From NCBI GenBank assembly GCA_900471485.1, contig UCEU01000002.1, positions 105,620 to 169,619 of the forward strand: DNA of 64,000 bases, written 5' to 3'. Shown here piece by piece: positions 8,561-18,378 of this stretch. Every line of letters begins with the position of its first letter. Positions within the stretch are counted from its first letter, which is position 1. Made by a program: the position numbers and the translations under genes. Below the pieces are notes generated by a model. The model made no database searches, had not been told where the DNA came from, and saw only the letters and a program-made list of their open reading frames with translations. The stretch comes from Hyphomicrobiales bacterium. GTDB lineage: Bacteria > Pseudomonadota > Alphaproteobacteria > Rhizobiales > Rhizobiaceae.

Positions 8561-10081
8561 TCAGGGCCGGCGCGTGACCGGCCCTTTTTCCGTCAGTTCC
8601 GTATAAGCCAGCGTCTGGTCGAGATGGCGCGCCCTCTGTGAGAGCAGTTTCTCGGCATAAGCAAGACGGATCGACGCGTAGGCCGGATCCTGAGCAACGT
8701 TGTGAAGCTCGTGCGGGTCTTTCGAGAGATCGAACAGCAGCGGCGGCAGTGCCGTGAAATGGACGAACTTGAAGTGCTCGTCACGGATGACGGCGAGACT
8801 GCATTCGTTCGATTCGATTCCGAAATGACGCTCCGCCTCGCCATGCGCGATGTCGCGAAAATCGAACTCCCAGAATGCCGCGGTGCGCCAGGCTTTCGGA
8901 TCATCGCCAGACAGGAAGGGTAGCAGCGAGCGCCCGTCCAGGCCGTTTCTTGCCTCGACCCCGAGCCGCTCGCAAAGGGTGGGAAAGACATCCGCAACGC
9001 TGGTGAAGCGCTCGATGGTCTTGCCTCTCGCGGCCGCCTTCGGGTCGCGAATGACGAGCGGAATATGGTAGCTGCCGTCAAAGAAGCCGCCTTTGCCCAA
9101 CGCCCAGTGGTCGCCAGCCATTTCTGCGTGGTCGGAGGTGAAGACGATGATCGTGTTTTCCCAATCGTCCGATGCCCGCAATGCATCCCAGACGCGGCCG
9201 AGTTGCGCATCCACTTCGGCGATCATTCCGTAGTAGATCGCCCGGATCGCGGAGAAATCCGCTTCGCTCCAATCGCTCACCCGACCTTCGGCGCCATGGA
9301 TGAAGCTGCTCCTCTCGGCTCGTGGCATGGCGAAGGCAAGATAGGGATGCGACGCTTCTTCCTGGTCACGGCTTGGGCCGCGGGCGTTCGTTGCTCCGTC
9401 ATTGGCACCGAACATCCTGTTGTAGGGTTCGGGGACGGAATAGGGTGGGTGCGGACGCAGGAAGGATAGGTGCGCGAACCACGGTGCATCCTGCTCGCCC
9501 AGCCAACGGATGAATTCTCCCGCGAGGAAGGCGGTTTGCGTCTCGTCCTTGGAGTAGGATGTCGGCTGGTTGGAGATCTGGCCGGCCTGCGCGCCCTTGG
9601 GGATATGGATGTCGCGGCTGGTCGCATTTTCATGGCCCCGCGCCTTCAGCCAGGAAAGCCAGGGCTTTTCGTGCTCCGGTAGCAGCTGTCGCGTGCTGAA
9701 GCCGGGAAGGACGCCTTCGTAGGTCGTCAGGTGCGGATCGTTGGGATGCATGCCGCGCGGATCGGGCGCGGTGTCGGTGTAGCCGAAGAGGGTGGGGTCG
9801 TAGCCGGCGCGCCTTGCGGCAAGCGCCAGATTGTCGAACCGTGCGTCCAGCGGCGAGCCGTTACGGCAGACGCGGTGGTTCATCTGGTAGAGGCCGGTGT
9901 AGAGGCTGGCGCGCGCCGGTGAGCAGGGCGCCGCCCCCGCATAGTGCAGTGCAAACAGGACGCCTTGCGCGGCCAGCGCATCGACATTGGGCGTCCTTAC
10001 GCAGGGATGGCCAACGGCCGAAAGGCAATCACCGCGCCATTGGTCCGCGGTGATCAGGAGTACGTTCGGTCGCTCGGCCAT
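8561..10081 (-). CDS. Type I sulfatase (alkaline-phosphatase superfamily)
   Basis: A 506-residue hydrolase beginning MAERPNVLLITADQWRGDCL. The sequence CSPAR at residues 53-57 is the formylglycine motif (C-x-P-x-R), so Cys53 would be converted to formylglycine, the catalytic nucleophile of sulfatases and of some phosphonate monoester hydrolases. Metal-binding segments are TADQ near residue 12 and FTSDHAEMAGD in the second half, where the usual Gly after DH is Ala. There is no signal peptide, so it probably acts in the cytoplasm. It lies six bases after galE on the same strand. The substrate (sulfate ester versus phosphonate or phosphodiester) cannot be told. Confidence 0.87.
   Translation of the reverse strand: MAERPNVLLITADQWRGDCLSAVGHPCVRTPNVDALAAQGVLFALHYAGAAPCSPARASLYTGLYQMNHRVCRNGSPLDARFDNLALAARRAGYDPTLFGYTDTAPDPRGMHPNDPHLTTYEGVLPGFSTRQLLPEHEKPWLSWLKARGHENATSRDIHIPKGAQAGQISNQPTSYSKDETQTAFLAGEFIRWLGEQDAPWFAHLSFLRPHPPYSVPEPYNRMFGANDGATNARGPSRDQEEASHPYLAFAMPRAERSSFIHGAEGRVSDWSEADFSAIRAIYYGMIAEVDAQLGRVWDALRASDDWENTIIVFTSDHAEMAGDHWALGKGGFFDGSYHIPLVIRDPKAAARGKTIERFTSVADVFPTLCERLGVEARNGLDGRSLLPFLSGDDPKAWRTAAFWEFDFRDIAHGEAERHFGIESNECSLAVIRDEHFKFVHFTALPPLLFDLSKDPHELHNVAQDPAYASIRLAYAEKLLSQRARHLDQTLAYTELTEKGPVTRRP
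8562..8588 (+). terminator. Rho-independent terminator after the DUF1993 gene
   Basis: AGGGCCGG and CCGGCCCT form an 8-bp stem followed by TTTTT on the plus strand. The hairpin overlaps the last codons of the convergent sulfatase gene. Confidence 0.8.
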
Positions 10082-10087
10082 GATCGC

Positions 10088-11071
10088 TCAGTGGTGGTTG
10101 GATTTGGTGTGCCAGTTCCACGCAGAGCTGATGATCTGCGAGAGATCATATTTCGGCACCCAACCAAGCGTTTCGCGGGCCTTGTCGTTGTTGGCAACCA
10201 GGGTGTGCGAGTCGCCTTCGCGGCGTCCGACATATTCGACGGGGAAGGGGCGTGCGGATACGTCTTCGATGGAGGTCAACAGCTCCTTGACCGTGGTGCC
10301 GGTGCCGGTGCCGAGATTGAGGGCAACGGATTCACCGCCCTTCAGCAGATATTCCACCGCGCGGACATGCGCGTCGGCGAGATCGAGCACGTGGATGTAA
10401 TCGCGCACGCAGGTGCCGTCGCGGGTCTCGTAGTCGCTGCCGAATACCTTGAAGCCGTCGCGGCGGCCAAGTGCTGCATCGATCGCAAGCGGAATGGCGT
10501 GGGTTTCCGGCTGGTGCCACTCGCCGATCCGGCCTTCGAAATCGGCGCCCGCCGCATTGAAGTAGCGCAGCACGACAGAGCGGAAGCCGGTGTACTGGTC
10601 GTAGTCCGAAAGCGCCTGTTCGACGATGTACTTCGTGCGGCCATAGGGATTGATCGGCACCTGGCGATGCGTCTCGTCCAGCGGCACGCTTTGCGGCAGG
10701 CCGTAGGTCGCGCAGGTGGAGGAGAACACGAAGGCCTTAATGCCGGCGTCCTGGGCGGCAGCCAGAAGGGTCAGCGTGCCAATGACGTTGTTTTCATAGA
10801 AGGCAACCGGATCCTTGACAGATTCACCGACTTCGATGAGGGCTGCAAAATGCAGGATGGCGGCAGGCTTGTGCTTGGCCAGAACCTCGTCCAGCCGGGC
10901 GCGATCACGGATGTCGCCCTCTTCGGCGGGACCCCATTTTACGAATTCCCGATGCCCGTTGGAGAAATTGTCGAAGACGACAGGCTTGTAGCCCTTATTC
11001 GCCAGATCGAGGCACGTATGCGAGCCGATATAACCAGCACCACCGACGACCAGAACCGTTTCACCTGCCAT
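10088..11071 (-). CDS. galE: UDP-glucose 4-epimerase
   Basis: A 327-residue short-chain dehydrogenase-type enzyme interconverting UDP-glucose and UDP-galactose, which supplies galactose for exopolysaccharide and LPS; the rhizobial orthologue is called exoB. It has the NAD-binding motif GGAGYIGSH at residues 9-17, the catalytic Ser/Thr segment FSSTCATYG, and the YGRTKYIVE motif with Tyr and Lys. The length is standard. A 339-base AT-rich region with a CTGC-N3-GCAG palindrome lies upstream. It is followed at once by the sulfatase gene, an association I cannot explain functionally. Confidence 0.95.
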   Translation of the reverse strand: MAGETVLVVGGAGYIGSHTCLDLANKGYKPVVFDNFSNGHREFVKWGPAEEGDIRDRARLDEVLAKHKPAAILHFAALIEVGESVKDPVAFYENNVIGTLTLLAAAQDAGIKAFVFSSTCATYGLPQSVPLDETHRQVPINPYGRTKYIVEQALSDYDQYTGFRSVVLRYFNAAGADFEGRIGEWHQPETHAIPLAIDAALGRRDGFKVFGSDYETRDGTCVRDYIHVLDLADAHVRAVEYLLKGGESVALNLGTGTGTTVKELLTSIEDVSARPFPVEYVGRREGDSHTLVANNDKARETLGWVPKYDLSQIISSAWNWHTKSNHH

Positions 11072-11410
11072 GCACCACCTTTATTGCGTTACAAGATTCT
11101 CGCGAAACTAGAGCAGCTAAATGGCGATAGAAAGAACGAAACGCACGTTGCGCGACGCTTCGTTCATTTTGTTGTAACGGCATTAGCGATTTTCAGAGTG
11201 CCATGCTGCATTGCAGCATTCTGTTGTATCGTGTCGGTACTTGGTGGTTGTGCATAAAGTGTATTTCGCGTTTCTCTGGTGGTGTTAGAGTATAAATTCC
11301 GACATTTCTCAATTAACGTTTGATATTGGTGAGTTGAAATTAACGAAACGCGATTGTAACGTTTTCTCAGAGGTGGAGATAAATTATCGAATTTCGAAAG
11401 AGAAGGAATA
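11072..11410. other. AT-rich divergent promoter region between galE and a methyltransferase-like gene
   Basis: These 339 bases carry the promoters of two divergent genes and are clearly richer in A+T than their surroundings, especially from 11230 onward. A perfect palindrome is present at 11203-11219. Several GTAACG and TTAACG words recur. No gene is supported on either strand. Confidence 0.7.
11203..11219. promoter_or_regulatory. Perfect palindrome with CTGC-N3-GCAG core, candidate PhaR/AniA site
   Basis: Seven-base arms ATGCTGC and GCAGCAT surround ATT. The core CTGC-N3-GCAG agrees with the operator reported for PhaR, the polyhydroxyalkanoate-responsive repressor of alphaproteobacteria (AniA in rhizobia). 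It lies 132 bases before galE and 191 before the divergent gene. Binding is inference. Confidence 0.5.
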
Positions 11411-12193
11411 ATGGATTTTCCGATCAGGAAGTTCATATTTCATGATCTTCAGGCAATTGACGGATATATCGATCCGCCGGATGCGCTTGTCTTCCTTTCG
11501 CTATTGCGCGCTCAGCAATCCGCTGGACTGGAGGGCGGTGTCGCGGAGATCGGGGTTTACTACGGCCGATCCTACTTTCTGTTTCGCAAGATTTGCGGCG
11601 ACCAGGAAAAGATCATCGCAATCGACTTGTTCGATGTCGATCAAAATGGCCGAGGCGCGACCCAGTATGACCGCTTTCTGGATAACGGCCGGGCGCTCGA
11701 TCTGCTTGTAGACGAGGAACTGGTGATCAAGGGCGACAGCACGCTGCTCGCGGCCGAGGCCATCACCGACAGGGCAGGAGTGATTCGCTTTTTCAGCATC
11801 GATGGCGGCCATATGCTGAACCACGTTGCCGCCGATAGCCGGCTTGCGGCCGTGTCGCTTGCCGAGCACGGCATCATCGCCTTCGACGATACATTCAATC
11901 CGGCGTGGCCGGAGGTGACCGTCGGCGTGGCGGATTTCCTGCGTGAGCAGGATGGGCAGTTCGCCGTGTTCTGTCTCACCAAGTACAAGACCTATGTCTG
12001 CCGGCAAAGCTTCCATGCGTTCTATTCGCGCGTGATAGAACAGTCGGACGACTTGAAGGCCTTTGACCATGCCGAGACCGATTTCCTTGGGTCGAAGGCC
12101 ACGCGGTTGAACAACCCCATGGGACGCCGGATCGTTCACGAACTGCTGGCGCGGTCGGGGCTTGGATTGCTGTCCGAGCGGGTCTACCGGTAG
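11411..12193 (+). CDS. Class I SAM-dependent methyltransferase-like protein
   Basis: A 260-residue soluble protein. Residues 42-55 (GGVAEIGVYYGRSY) look like motif I of a Rossmann methyltransferase, followed by an acidic strand end (IIAIDLFD). A second block, FFSIDGGHMLNHVAADSRL, then HGIIAFDD, matches the Methyltransf_24 group, in which the DGxH segment is typical of sugar or small-molecule O-methyltransferases. AGAAGGAA precedes the ATG. It is divergent from galE and convergent with kdpE (three-base gap). The acceptor is unknown; a role in surface polysaccharide decoration is only a guess from context. Confidence 0.75.
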   Translation: MDFPIRKFIFHDLQAIDGYIDPPDALVFLSLLRAQQSAGLEGGVAEIGVYYGRSYFLFRKICGDQEKIIAIDLFDVDQNGRGATQYDRFLDNGRALDLLVDEELVIKGDSTLLAAEAITDRAGVIRFFSIDGGHMLNHVAADSRLAAVSLAEHGIIAFDDTFNPAWPEVTVGVADFLREQDGQFAVFCLTKYKTYVCRQSFHAFYSRVIEQSDDLKAFDHAETDFLGSKATRLNNPMGRRIVHELLARSGLGLLSERVYR

Positions 12194-12196
12194 GCA

Positions 12197-12901
12197 CTAT
12201 GCCGGCTGTGCGTCGGCCTCGCGTAGCCGGTAGCCAACGCCGGTTTCGGTGGTGATGTATTGCGGCTGATCCGGGCTTTGCTCGATCTTCTGCCGCAGCT
12301 GGCGGACATAGACCCTGAGATATTGCACGTCGGCGGCCGGCCCCCAGATCTGCTTCAGCATGAACTGATGGGTCAGAACCTTGCCGGCGTGCTGGGCGAG
12401 CACCCGCAGGATGTCGTATTCCTTCGGTGAGAGCTTTATTTCGCGACCATCGACCTTGACGATGCGCTTGACGAGATCGATCGACAGTCCGCCGGCCTGA
12501 AAGATCGCCCGCTCGCCCTGTTGCTGCAGGCGGTGACGCAAGGCGACGCGGATGCGGGCACCCAGCTCGTTCATTCCGAAAGGCTTGGTGACGTAGTCGT
12601 CCGCGCCGGCCTCAAGCGCCTTGACGATGCCGGCTTCATCGGTTCGGCTTGAGAGGATCACGACCGGCACGGTCAGTCCCGCATCGCGCCATCCCTGCAG
12701 CAGTTCGTGGCCGGACGTGTCGGGCAGGCCGAGATCGAGCAGGATCAAGTCGGGTGGGTTGTCCCTGGCCGACTGTTCGGCAGTTGCCCCGTTTGTCGCC
12801 TCGAGCACGTCATAGCCTTGGGCGGTCAGGCCGACGCGCAGCAGCTTTCTGATCGGTGGTTCGTCGTCGACGACGAGAATCTTTACGGTCGAGCCGGTCA
12901 T
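12197..12901 (-). CDS. kdpE: KdpE response regulator
   Basis: A 234-residue OmpR/PhoB-family regulator that activates the kdp operon on potassium limitation. The receiver domain shows the acidic pocket VVDDEP near residues 10-14, the phosphoacceptor Asp56 in LILLDLGLPD, and the conserved Lys in VTKPFG. The C-terminal winged helix contains LSPKEYDILRVLAQHAGKV and YLRVYVRQLRQKIE, as in KdpE. It overlaps kdpD by ATGA and is the last gene of the operon, so the sensor and regulator are made together with the pump. Confidence 0.96.
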   Translation of the reverse strand: MTGSTVKILVVDDEPPIRKLLRVGLTAQGYDVLEATNGATAEQSARDNPPDLILLDLGLPDTSGHELLQGWRDAGLTVPVVILSSRTDEAGIVKALEAGADDYVTKPFGMNELGARIRVALRHRLQQQGERAIFQAGGLSIDLVKRIVKVDGREIKLSPKEYDILRVLAQHAGKVLTHQFMLKQIWGPAADVQYLRVYVRQLRQKIEQSPDQPQYITTETGVGYRLREADAQPA

Positions 12902-15606
12902 GTGAGTTCATCCATTTTCGGAATGTCGTTCGGCCGGGGCAGGCTGATGGTGAAGATCGCCCCTGATCGGTCGGTACGGTTGCCGGCGGTGATGGTGCCA
13001 CCCATCGCCTCGATAAATCCGCGGCAGATGGAAAGGCCGAGCCCGGTCCCGGCGCGCACCTGGTCGCCCTTGCGGGCTCGGTAGAAGGTGTCGAAGACTC
13101 GCTCCAGATCGTTGGGCGGGATGCCCGGCCCTTCGTCCGATACCCGCATGATAACCGTCTCGCGGTTTGCAGAGCCGCTTATGCTGACGGTCGAGCCCGA
13201 AGGCGCGTACTTGGCGGCATTGTCGATGAGGTTGAACAGCACCTGCTCGAACAGCACGGGATCGACGCGGATCATTGGAAGATCGGCGGGGATGGCCATG
13301 GCGGTCTTGTGGTCGGCGACGATCTTCGCCGCGCGGCGCAAGGCGCTTCCGGCAATATCGCCGGGATAGTGCAGGGCGTAGTTCGGCTCCATGGCGCCGG
13401 ATTCTATCTTCGTCATGTCGAGCAGATTGGCGATGAAGCGGTTCAGCCGCTCCGATTCATCGACAACGGTCGACAGGAGATCGATGCGGTCTTGCGTCGA
13501 CATCGAATCCAGTGTGTCGCGCAACATGCCGGCTGCGCCAAGAATGGCGGCGAGCGGTGTCTTCAGGTCGTGCGAGATCGAGGTGAGAAGCGCCGATCGC
13601 AGCCGGTCCGCTTCCGCGGCGAGCCTTGCGCGATCGACGTCGGCCACGAGCTGCACCCGTTCGATCGCCAGCGCGGCCTGATCGGCCAGGGCATCCAGCA
13701 GGCGTTGCTGCTCGGGTGTCAGGAGCGGTCCTTCGCCGCGATCGTTGTCGAGGCCGATGACGCCAACAGCGGTTCGGCCGGTGCGCAACGGGACATAGAG
13801 CCGCTTCGCGCCAGGCAACGTGTCGGCGCCGCGGCCAGCGGCGTGATTGTGCTCCCAGGCCCAGCGCGCGGCGGCGATATCGGCGTCGTCGAGCGTGTCA
13901 TCCGGCGGATAGCCGGCCTTGACGGAGATCGTGCCGTCTTCCGGCAGGAGCAGAACGACTCGGACCTTCAGCATCGAGGCAAGCTGGAAGGCGGTCGCCC
14001 ACAGCACGTCGTCAAGCGTGCCGGTGCCGGCCAGTTTCCTAGAGAAGAGGTAGAGATCCTCGGTCGTGCGGGCGCGCTGGCGGGCGGAGGCCGCCTGCCG
14101 CTGTACGGTTGCCGTCAGATTACTGGCGATCACCGCGACACCAAGGAAGAAGAACAGCGCAAGCACACTCTCGGGGTCGTTGATGGTCAGCGTGTAGCGC
14201 GGTGGCAGGAAGAAGAAATTGAAGGAGAATGCGCTGAGGACGCAAGTGAAGAGAGCAGGGCGCAGGCCATGGATCACGGCCGACGTCAGCACCGCCATCA
14301 GAAAGACGAGCGCGAGGTTGCGGACGTCGAGCACCTGATCGAGTACGACGCCGGCGCAGAGCGCGATCGCAACATAGACGGTCGCGAGGGCATAAGCCCG
14401 CAGGTTGAAGGGCGTAGAGTCCGGCGCGGCCTTTACGCCACGCGGCGAGGCTCCGTCCGTTTCGTTACCCGAGATGACGTGAACGCTGATATTACCTGCG
14501 CTTCTGATCAGCTCATCGGCGGTGGATCGCTGAAACCATTCCCGCCAGGTCGGCTGGCGGGGGGCACCGATCACGATGTGGGTGACATTGTTTGCCGCCG
14601 CATGGCGAACGAGTTCCTCGGCGACCTCGCGGCCGGGGATGGTCAGCGCTTCGCCGCCCAACTGCTCGGCGAGCCGCAACGTGCCGGCGACGGCATCGCG
14701 CTCGGCCTCCGACATGTTGATCGCGCGGTTGGTTTCGACATAGACGGCGGTCCAGGGGGCGCGCAGGCGCGCGGCCATCCTGGAAGCATAGCGCACCAGC
14801 GATGCCGAGCGGGGATGATGGTCGACCGAGACAAGGACCCTCTCGCCGGCGGCCCAAGGGCCTGAGATGGCATGCGCCTGCATGTGCGTCAGCAGCTGGT
14901 CGTCGACGCGTTGTGCCGTCTTGCGCAGCGCCAGTTCGCGCAGTGCTGTCAGGTTGCCTGGCGTGAAATAATTGGTCAGCGCCCGCTCGGCGGTCTTCGG
15001 CACATAGACCTTGCCGTCGCGAAGCCGACGGATCAGATCGTCGGGCGTCAGGTCGATGATTTCGACATCGTCGGCCATGTCGATGATGGAATCCGGCACT
15101 GTTTCTCGCACCCGGATGCGGGTGATCTGGGAGACGACGTCGTTCAGGCTCTCGACATGCTGGATGTTCAAGGTCGTGTAGACGTCGATGCCGCGCGCCA
15201 GCAGTTCCTTGATGTCTAGATAGCGCTTGGGGTGGCGGCTGCCGTCGGCATTGGTGTGGGCGAGTTCATCGACGAGGACGAGATCGGGCCTGCGGGCCAG
15301 GATCGCGTCCAGATCCATCTCCTCCAGTCGCCGACCCTTGTACTCTACCGCAAGGCGCGGGACGATCTCAAAGCCATCGACGAGCGCCTGCGTTTCCCGG
15401 CGGCCATGGGTTTCGACGACGCCCACGACCACGTCGCAGCCGTCCGAGATCTTGGCGCGTCCGGACACCAGCATCTCGTAGGTCTTGCCGACACCGGGGG
15501 CGGCGCCGAGGAATATCTTCAGACGACCGCGTGTTTCCTGACGGGCCTTTTCAAGGAGCGCGTCGGGGGAGGGTCTAGCGACCTGATCACGGTTGTCGTC
15601 GGGCAT
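12898..15606 (-). CDS. kdpD: KdpD sensor histidine kinase
   Basis: A 902-residue membrane sensor for potassium/turgor limitation. In order: the KdpD N-terminal domain with Walker A GAAPGVGKT (residues 34-42) and the VDELAHTN segment, a Usp-like domain, four closely spaced membrane helices around residues 395-490, a GAF-like region, and the kinase core with the phosphorylated His in SISHDLKTPLAAILG (about residue 680) plus N (FNLIDNAAKYAP) and G boxes. All parts are present and the length is normal. It starts about 60 bases after kdpC and overlaps kdpE by four bases. Confidence 0.96.
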   Translation of the reverse strand: MPDDNRDQVARPSPDALLEKARQETRGRLKIFLGAAPGVGKTYEMLVSGRAKISDGCDVVVGVVETHGRRETQALVDGFEIVPRLAVEYKGRRLEEMDLDAILARRPDLVLVDELAHTNADGSRHPKRYLDIKELLARGIDVYTTLNIQHVESLNDVVSQITRIRVRETVPDSIIDMADDVEIIDLTPDDLIRRLRDGKVYVPKTAERALTNYFTPGNLTALRELALRKTAQRVDDQLLTHMQAHAISGPWAAGERVLVSVDHHPRSASLVRYASRMAARLRAPWTAVYVETNRAINMSEAERDAVAGTLRLAEQLGGEALTIPGREVAEELVRHAAANNVTHIVIGAPRQPTWREWFQRSTADELIRSAGNISVHVISGNETDGASPRGVKAAPDSTPFNLRAYALATVYVAIALCAGVVLDQVLDVRNLALVFLMAVLTSAVIHGLRPALFTCVLSAFSFNFFFLPPRYTLTINDPESVLALFFFLGVAVIASNLTATVQRQAASARQRARTTEDLYLFSRKLAGTGTLDDVLWATAFQLASMLKVRVVLLLPEDGTISVKAGYPPDDTLDDADIAAARWAWEHNHAAGRGADTLPGAKRLYVPLRTGRTAVGVIGLDNDRGEGPLLTPEQQRLLDALADQAALAIERVQLVADVDRARLAAEADRLRSALLTSISHDLKTPLAAILGAAGMLRDTLDSMSTQDRIDLLSTVVDESERLNRFIANLLDMTKIESGAMEPNYALHYPGDIAGSALRRAAKIVADHKTAMAIPADLPMIRVDPVLFEQVLFNLIDNAAKYAPSGSTVSISGSANRETVIMRVSDEGPGIPPNDLERVFDTFYRARKGDQVRAGTGLGLSICRGFIEAMGGTITAGNRTDRSGAIFTISLPRPNDIPKMDELT

Positions 15607-15666
15607 GCGTGTGGTCTTTCTTCACGAGCAAATCCCCGGATGCGCGGGCACCCGGGGATTTTCAGC

Positions 15667-16236
15667 CTAGTCAGACATAGAAGCATCGAGCGAGCGGTTC
15701 AATGCCAGAACATTGACGGTCGGTTCGCCCAGAATGCCGAGTTCACGGTGGTGCGTGGCGGCGTCGACAAGCGATCTCACCTTGGTCTCATCCAGGCCGC
15801 GGGCCTTGGCGACGCGCGGGATCTGGAAGTAGGCGGCGTCAGGAGAAATATGTGGGTCGAGACCGCTGCCGGATGCCGTGACGAGATCGATCGGGACATC
15901 CACCGTCGGGTTCGACGCCTTGGCGGCTTCGTAGTCGGTCTTGACGCGGTCGATCAGCTTCTGGCTGGTCGGGCCAAGGTTCGAGCCGCTGGAGGCGGCG
16001 GCGTTATATCCGTCACCCGCGGCCGATGGGCGGCCGTGGAAATATTTGTCGCTGGTGAAGGCCTGGCCGATGAGGCTCGACCCGATGACCTTACCGTCCT
16101 GCTCTATCAGGCTGCCATTCGACTGGGCCGGGAACAGCGCCTGAGCGGCGCCGGTCATGGCGATCGGATAGAGCAGACCGGTGATGGCTGTTGTAGCGAG
16201 GATCATTACGATTGCCGGACGAAGTTCTTTCAACAT
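15667..16236 (-). CDS. kdpC: KdpC subunit of potassium-transporting ATPase
   Basis: A 189-residue single-span protein that stabilises the KdpFABC pump. The N-terminal helix ([20 protein letters not shown]) is followed by the conserved periplasmic domain with [18 protein letters not shown] and [14 protein letters not shown], both diagnostic of KdpC. It follows kdpB after 12 bases and precedes kdpD by 60 bases. The length is usual for the family. Confidence 0.96.
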   Translation of the reverse strand: MLKELRPAIVMILATTAITGLLYPIAMTGAAQALFPAQSNGSLIEQDGKVIGSSLIGQAFTSDKYFHGRPSAAGDGYNAAASSGSNLGPTSQKLIDRVKTDYEAAKASNPTVDVPIDLVTASGSGLDPHISPDAAYFQIPRVAKARGLDETKVRSLVDAATHHRELGILGEPTVNVLALNRSLDASMSD

Positions 16237-16248
16237 TGTCGTTACTCC

Positions 16249-18336
16249 TTAGGCGAGGCCGATGGTGGTGATCAGCATGTCGATCGCCTTGATGAAGACG
16301 AACGGGACGATGATGCCGCCAAGGCCGTAGATCAGCAGGTTGCGGGACAGAAGCGCGCCGGCGCCGATCGGCCGGTAGCGGACGCCCCTCAGCGACAGAG
16401 GGATCAGGGCGATGATGACAAGCGCATTGAAGATGATGGCCGAGAGGATGGCGCTCTGCGGCGACGATAGGCCCATGACGTTCAGTGCCGACAGCTGCGG
16501 GTAGAAGGTCAGGAACATCGCCGGAATGATCGCGAAATATTTGGCGATGTCGTTGGCGATCGAGAAGGTCGTCAGCGCCCCGCGGGTCATCAGCAACTGC
16601 TTGCCGATCTCGACGATCTCGATGAGCTTCGTCGGATCACTGTCCAGATCGACCATGTTGCCAGCTTCGCGGGCCGCGACCGTGCCGGTGTTCATGGCGA
16701 CGCCGACGTCGGCCTGCGCCAGGGCGGGCGCATCGTTGGTCCCGTCGCCGCACATGGCGACCAGCTTGCCCTTGGCCTGCTCCTCGCGGATCAGCGAGAG
16801 TTTGTTCTCGGGTGTCGCTTGCGCCAGGAAGTCGTCGACGCCGGCCTCGGCGGCGATCGCCGCGGCCGTCATCGGGTTGTCGCCGGTGATCATCACGGTG
16901 CGGATGCCCATGCGGCGCAGTTCCGCGAAGCGCTCACGGATGCCGCCCTTGACCACGTCCTTGAGCTGGATGACGCCGAGCAGGCGCCCGTCGCGGGCCA
17001 CAGCGAGCGGCGTGCCGCCCGACTTGGCGATCTCGTCGGAAATGGCCTGGAGTTCCCTGATCGTGTCGGTGTTGGCCCGAAGGGCGATGGCGGCGTTGCC
17101 CGATGTCGCCGTGGAGCCAGCGCCGACATAAGCGAGGACGGCATCGACGGCGCCCTTGCGGATGGAGGAACCTTCGACATCGACGCCGCTCATGCGCGTC
17201 TGCGCGGTGAAGGGCACGAAGGCGGCCTTGAGGCTTGCCATGTCGCGGCCGCGGATCGCGTATTTCTCCTTGGCGAGAACGACGATCGAGCGGCCTTCCG
17301 GCGTCTCGTCGGCCAGCGATGCCAGCTGCGCGGCATCGGCCAGTTCCTGCTCGCTCACGCCGGCAACGGGACGGAAGGAGGTTGCCTGGCGGTTTCCGAG
17401 CGTGATCGTGCCGGTCTTGTCGAGCAGCAGCGTATCGACATCACCGGCTGCCTCGACCGCGCGGCCGGACATGGCCAGGACGTTGAAACGAACGAGACGG
17501 TTCATGCCGGCGATGCCGATTGCCGAAAGAAGCGCGCCGATCGTCGTCGGGATAAGCGTGACGAAGAGGGCGACGAGGATGATGATCGGGATAGATCCGC
17601 CGGCATAGATCGCAAAGCTCGGGATGGTCGCCGTGGCGAGCACGAAGATCAACGTCATGCCCGACAGCAAGATGTTCAGCGCGATCTCGTTCGGGGTCTT
17701 CTGGCGTTCGGCGCCTTCGACAAGCGAGATCATCCGGTCGAGGAAGGTCGAGCCCGCCGCGGCGGTGATGCGAACCTTGATCCAGTCGGAGAGAACCTGC
17801 GTGCCGCCGGTGACGGCAGAACGGTCTCCACCCGATTCCCGGATGACAGGCGCCGATTCACCCGTTATCGCCGCTTCGTTGACCGAGGCCACGCCCTCGA
17901 TCACTTCGCCGTCGGACGGGATGATGTCGCCCGCCTCGACGAGCACGAGATCGCCGACCTTCAGGCTCGTGCCGGGAACGAGCCGGTGGCCGCTGCCATT
18001 GTTGGCGGTCAGAAGTTTCGCCTGGGTCTCGGTGCGGGCCTTGCGCAGAGAATCGGCCTGCGCCTTGCCGCGACCTTCGGCAACAGCCTCGGCGAAGTTG
18101 GCGAACAACACCGTGAACCAGAGCCAGAGGTTGATCTGAAACGAAAAGCCCAGATTGTCGCTGCCGGTTACGAGGTCGCGGATGAAGAGGATGGTCGTGA
18201 GCGTCGAAACCGTGGCGACGACGAACATGACGGGGTTTCGAGCGAGCGTTCGTGGATCGAGCTTTTTGAAGGCGGCGCCCACGGCGGGAATGAGGATGCG
18301 AGAATCGAGGATGCTCGCGGATTGTGCCTGGCTCAT
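16249..18336 (-). CDS. kdpB: KdpB ATPase subunit
   Basis: A 695-residue P-type ATPase that drives high-affinity potassium uptake through KdpA. The phosphorylated Asp306 lies in DKTGT (306-310), the actuator TGES motif is at 158-161, and the hinge [22 protein letters not shown] and [17 protein letters not shown] segments are intact. Seven membrane helices fit the hydrophobic profile. It is read after a 51-codon frame that follows kdpA, with a gap of about 40 bases. Nothing is missing compared with functional KdpB proteins. Confidence 0.97.
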   Translation of the reverse strand: MSQAQSASILDSRILIPAVGAAFKKLDPRTLARNPVMFVVATVSTLTTILFIRDLVTGSDNLGFSFQINLWLWFTVLFANFAEAVAEGRGKAQADSLRKARTETQAKLLTANNGSGHRLVPGTSLKVGDLVLVEAGDIIPSDGEVIEGVASVNEAAITGESAPVIRESGGDRSAVTGGTQVLSDWIKVRITAAAGSTFLDRMISLVEGAERQKTPNEIALNILLSGMTLIFVLATATIPSFAIYAGGSIPIIILVALFVTLIPTTIGALLSAIGIAGMNRLVRFNVLAMSGRAVEAAGDVDTLLLDKTGTITLGNRQATSFRPVAGVSEQELADAAQLASLADETPEGRSIVVLAKEKYAIRGRDMASLKAAFVPFTAQTRMSGVDVEGSSIRKGAVDAVLAYVGAGSTATSGNAAIALRANTDTIRELQAISDEIAKSGGTPLAVARDGRLLGVIQLKDVVKGGIRERFAELRRMGIRTVMITGDNPMTAAAIAAEAGVDDFLAQATPENKLSLIREEQAKGKLVAMCGDGTNDAPALAQADVGVAMNTGTVAAREAGNMVDLDSDPTKLIEIVEIGKQLLMTRGALTTFSIANDIAKYFAIIPAMFLTFYPQLSALNVMGLSSPQSAILSAIIFNALVIIALIPLSLRGVRYRPIGAGALLSRNLLIYGLGGIIVPFVFIKAIDMLITTIGLA

Positions 18337-18378
18337 AAGAGGCTCCAGCTTGAATAGAGGAGGGCGATCGGTCTGCGA

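Noticed and set aside
13309..14865. 518-codon frame opposite kdpD
   Set aside because: Antisense of the kinase core and sensor domains, with no independent evidence for coding.
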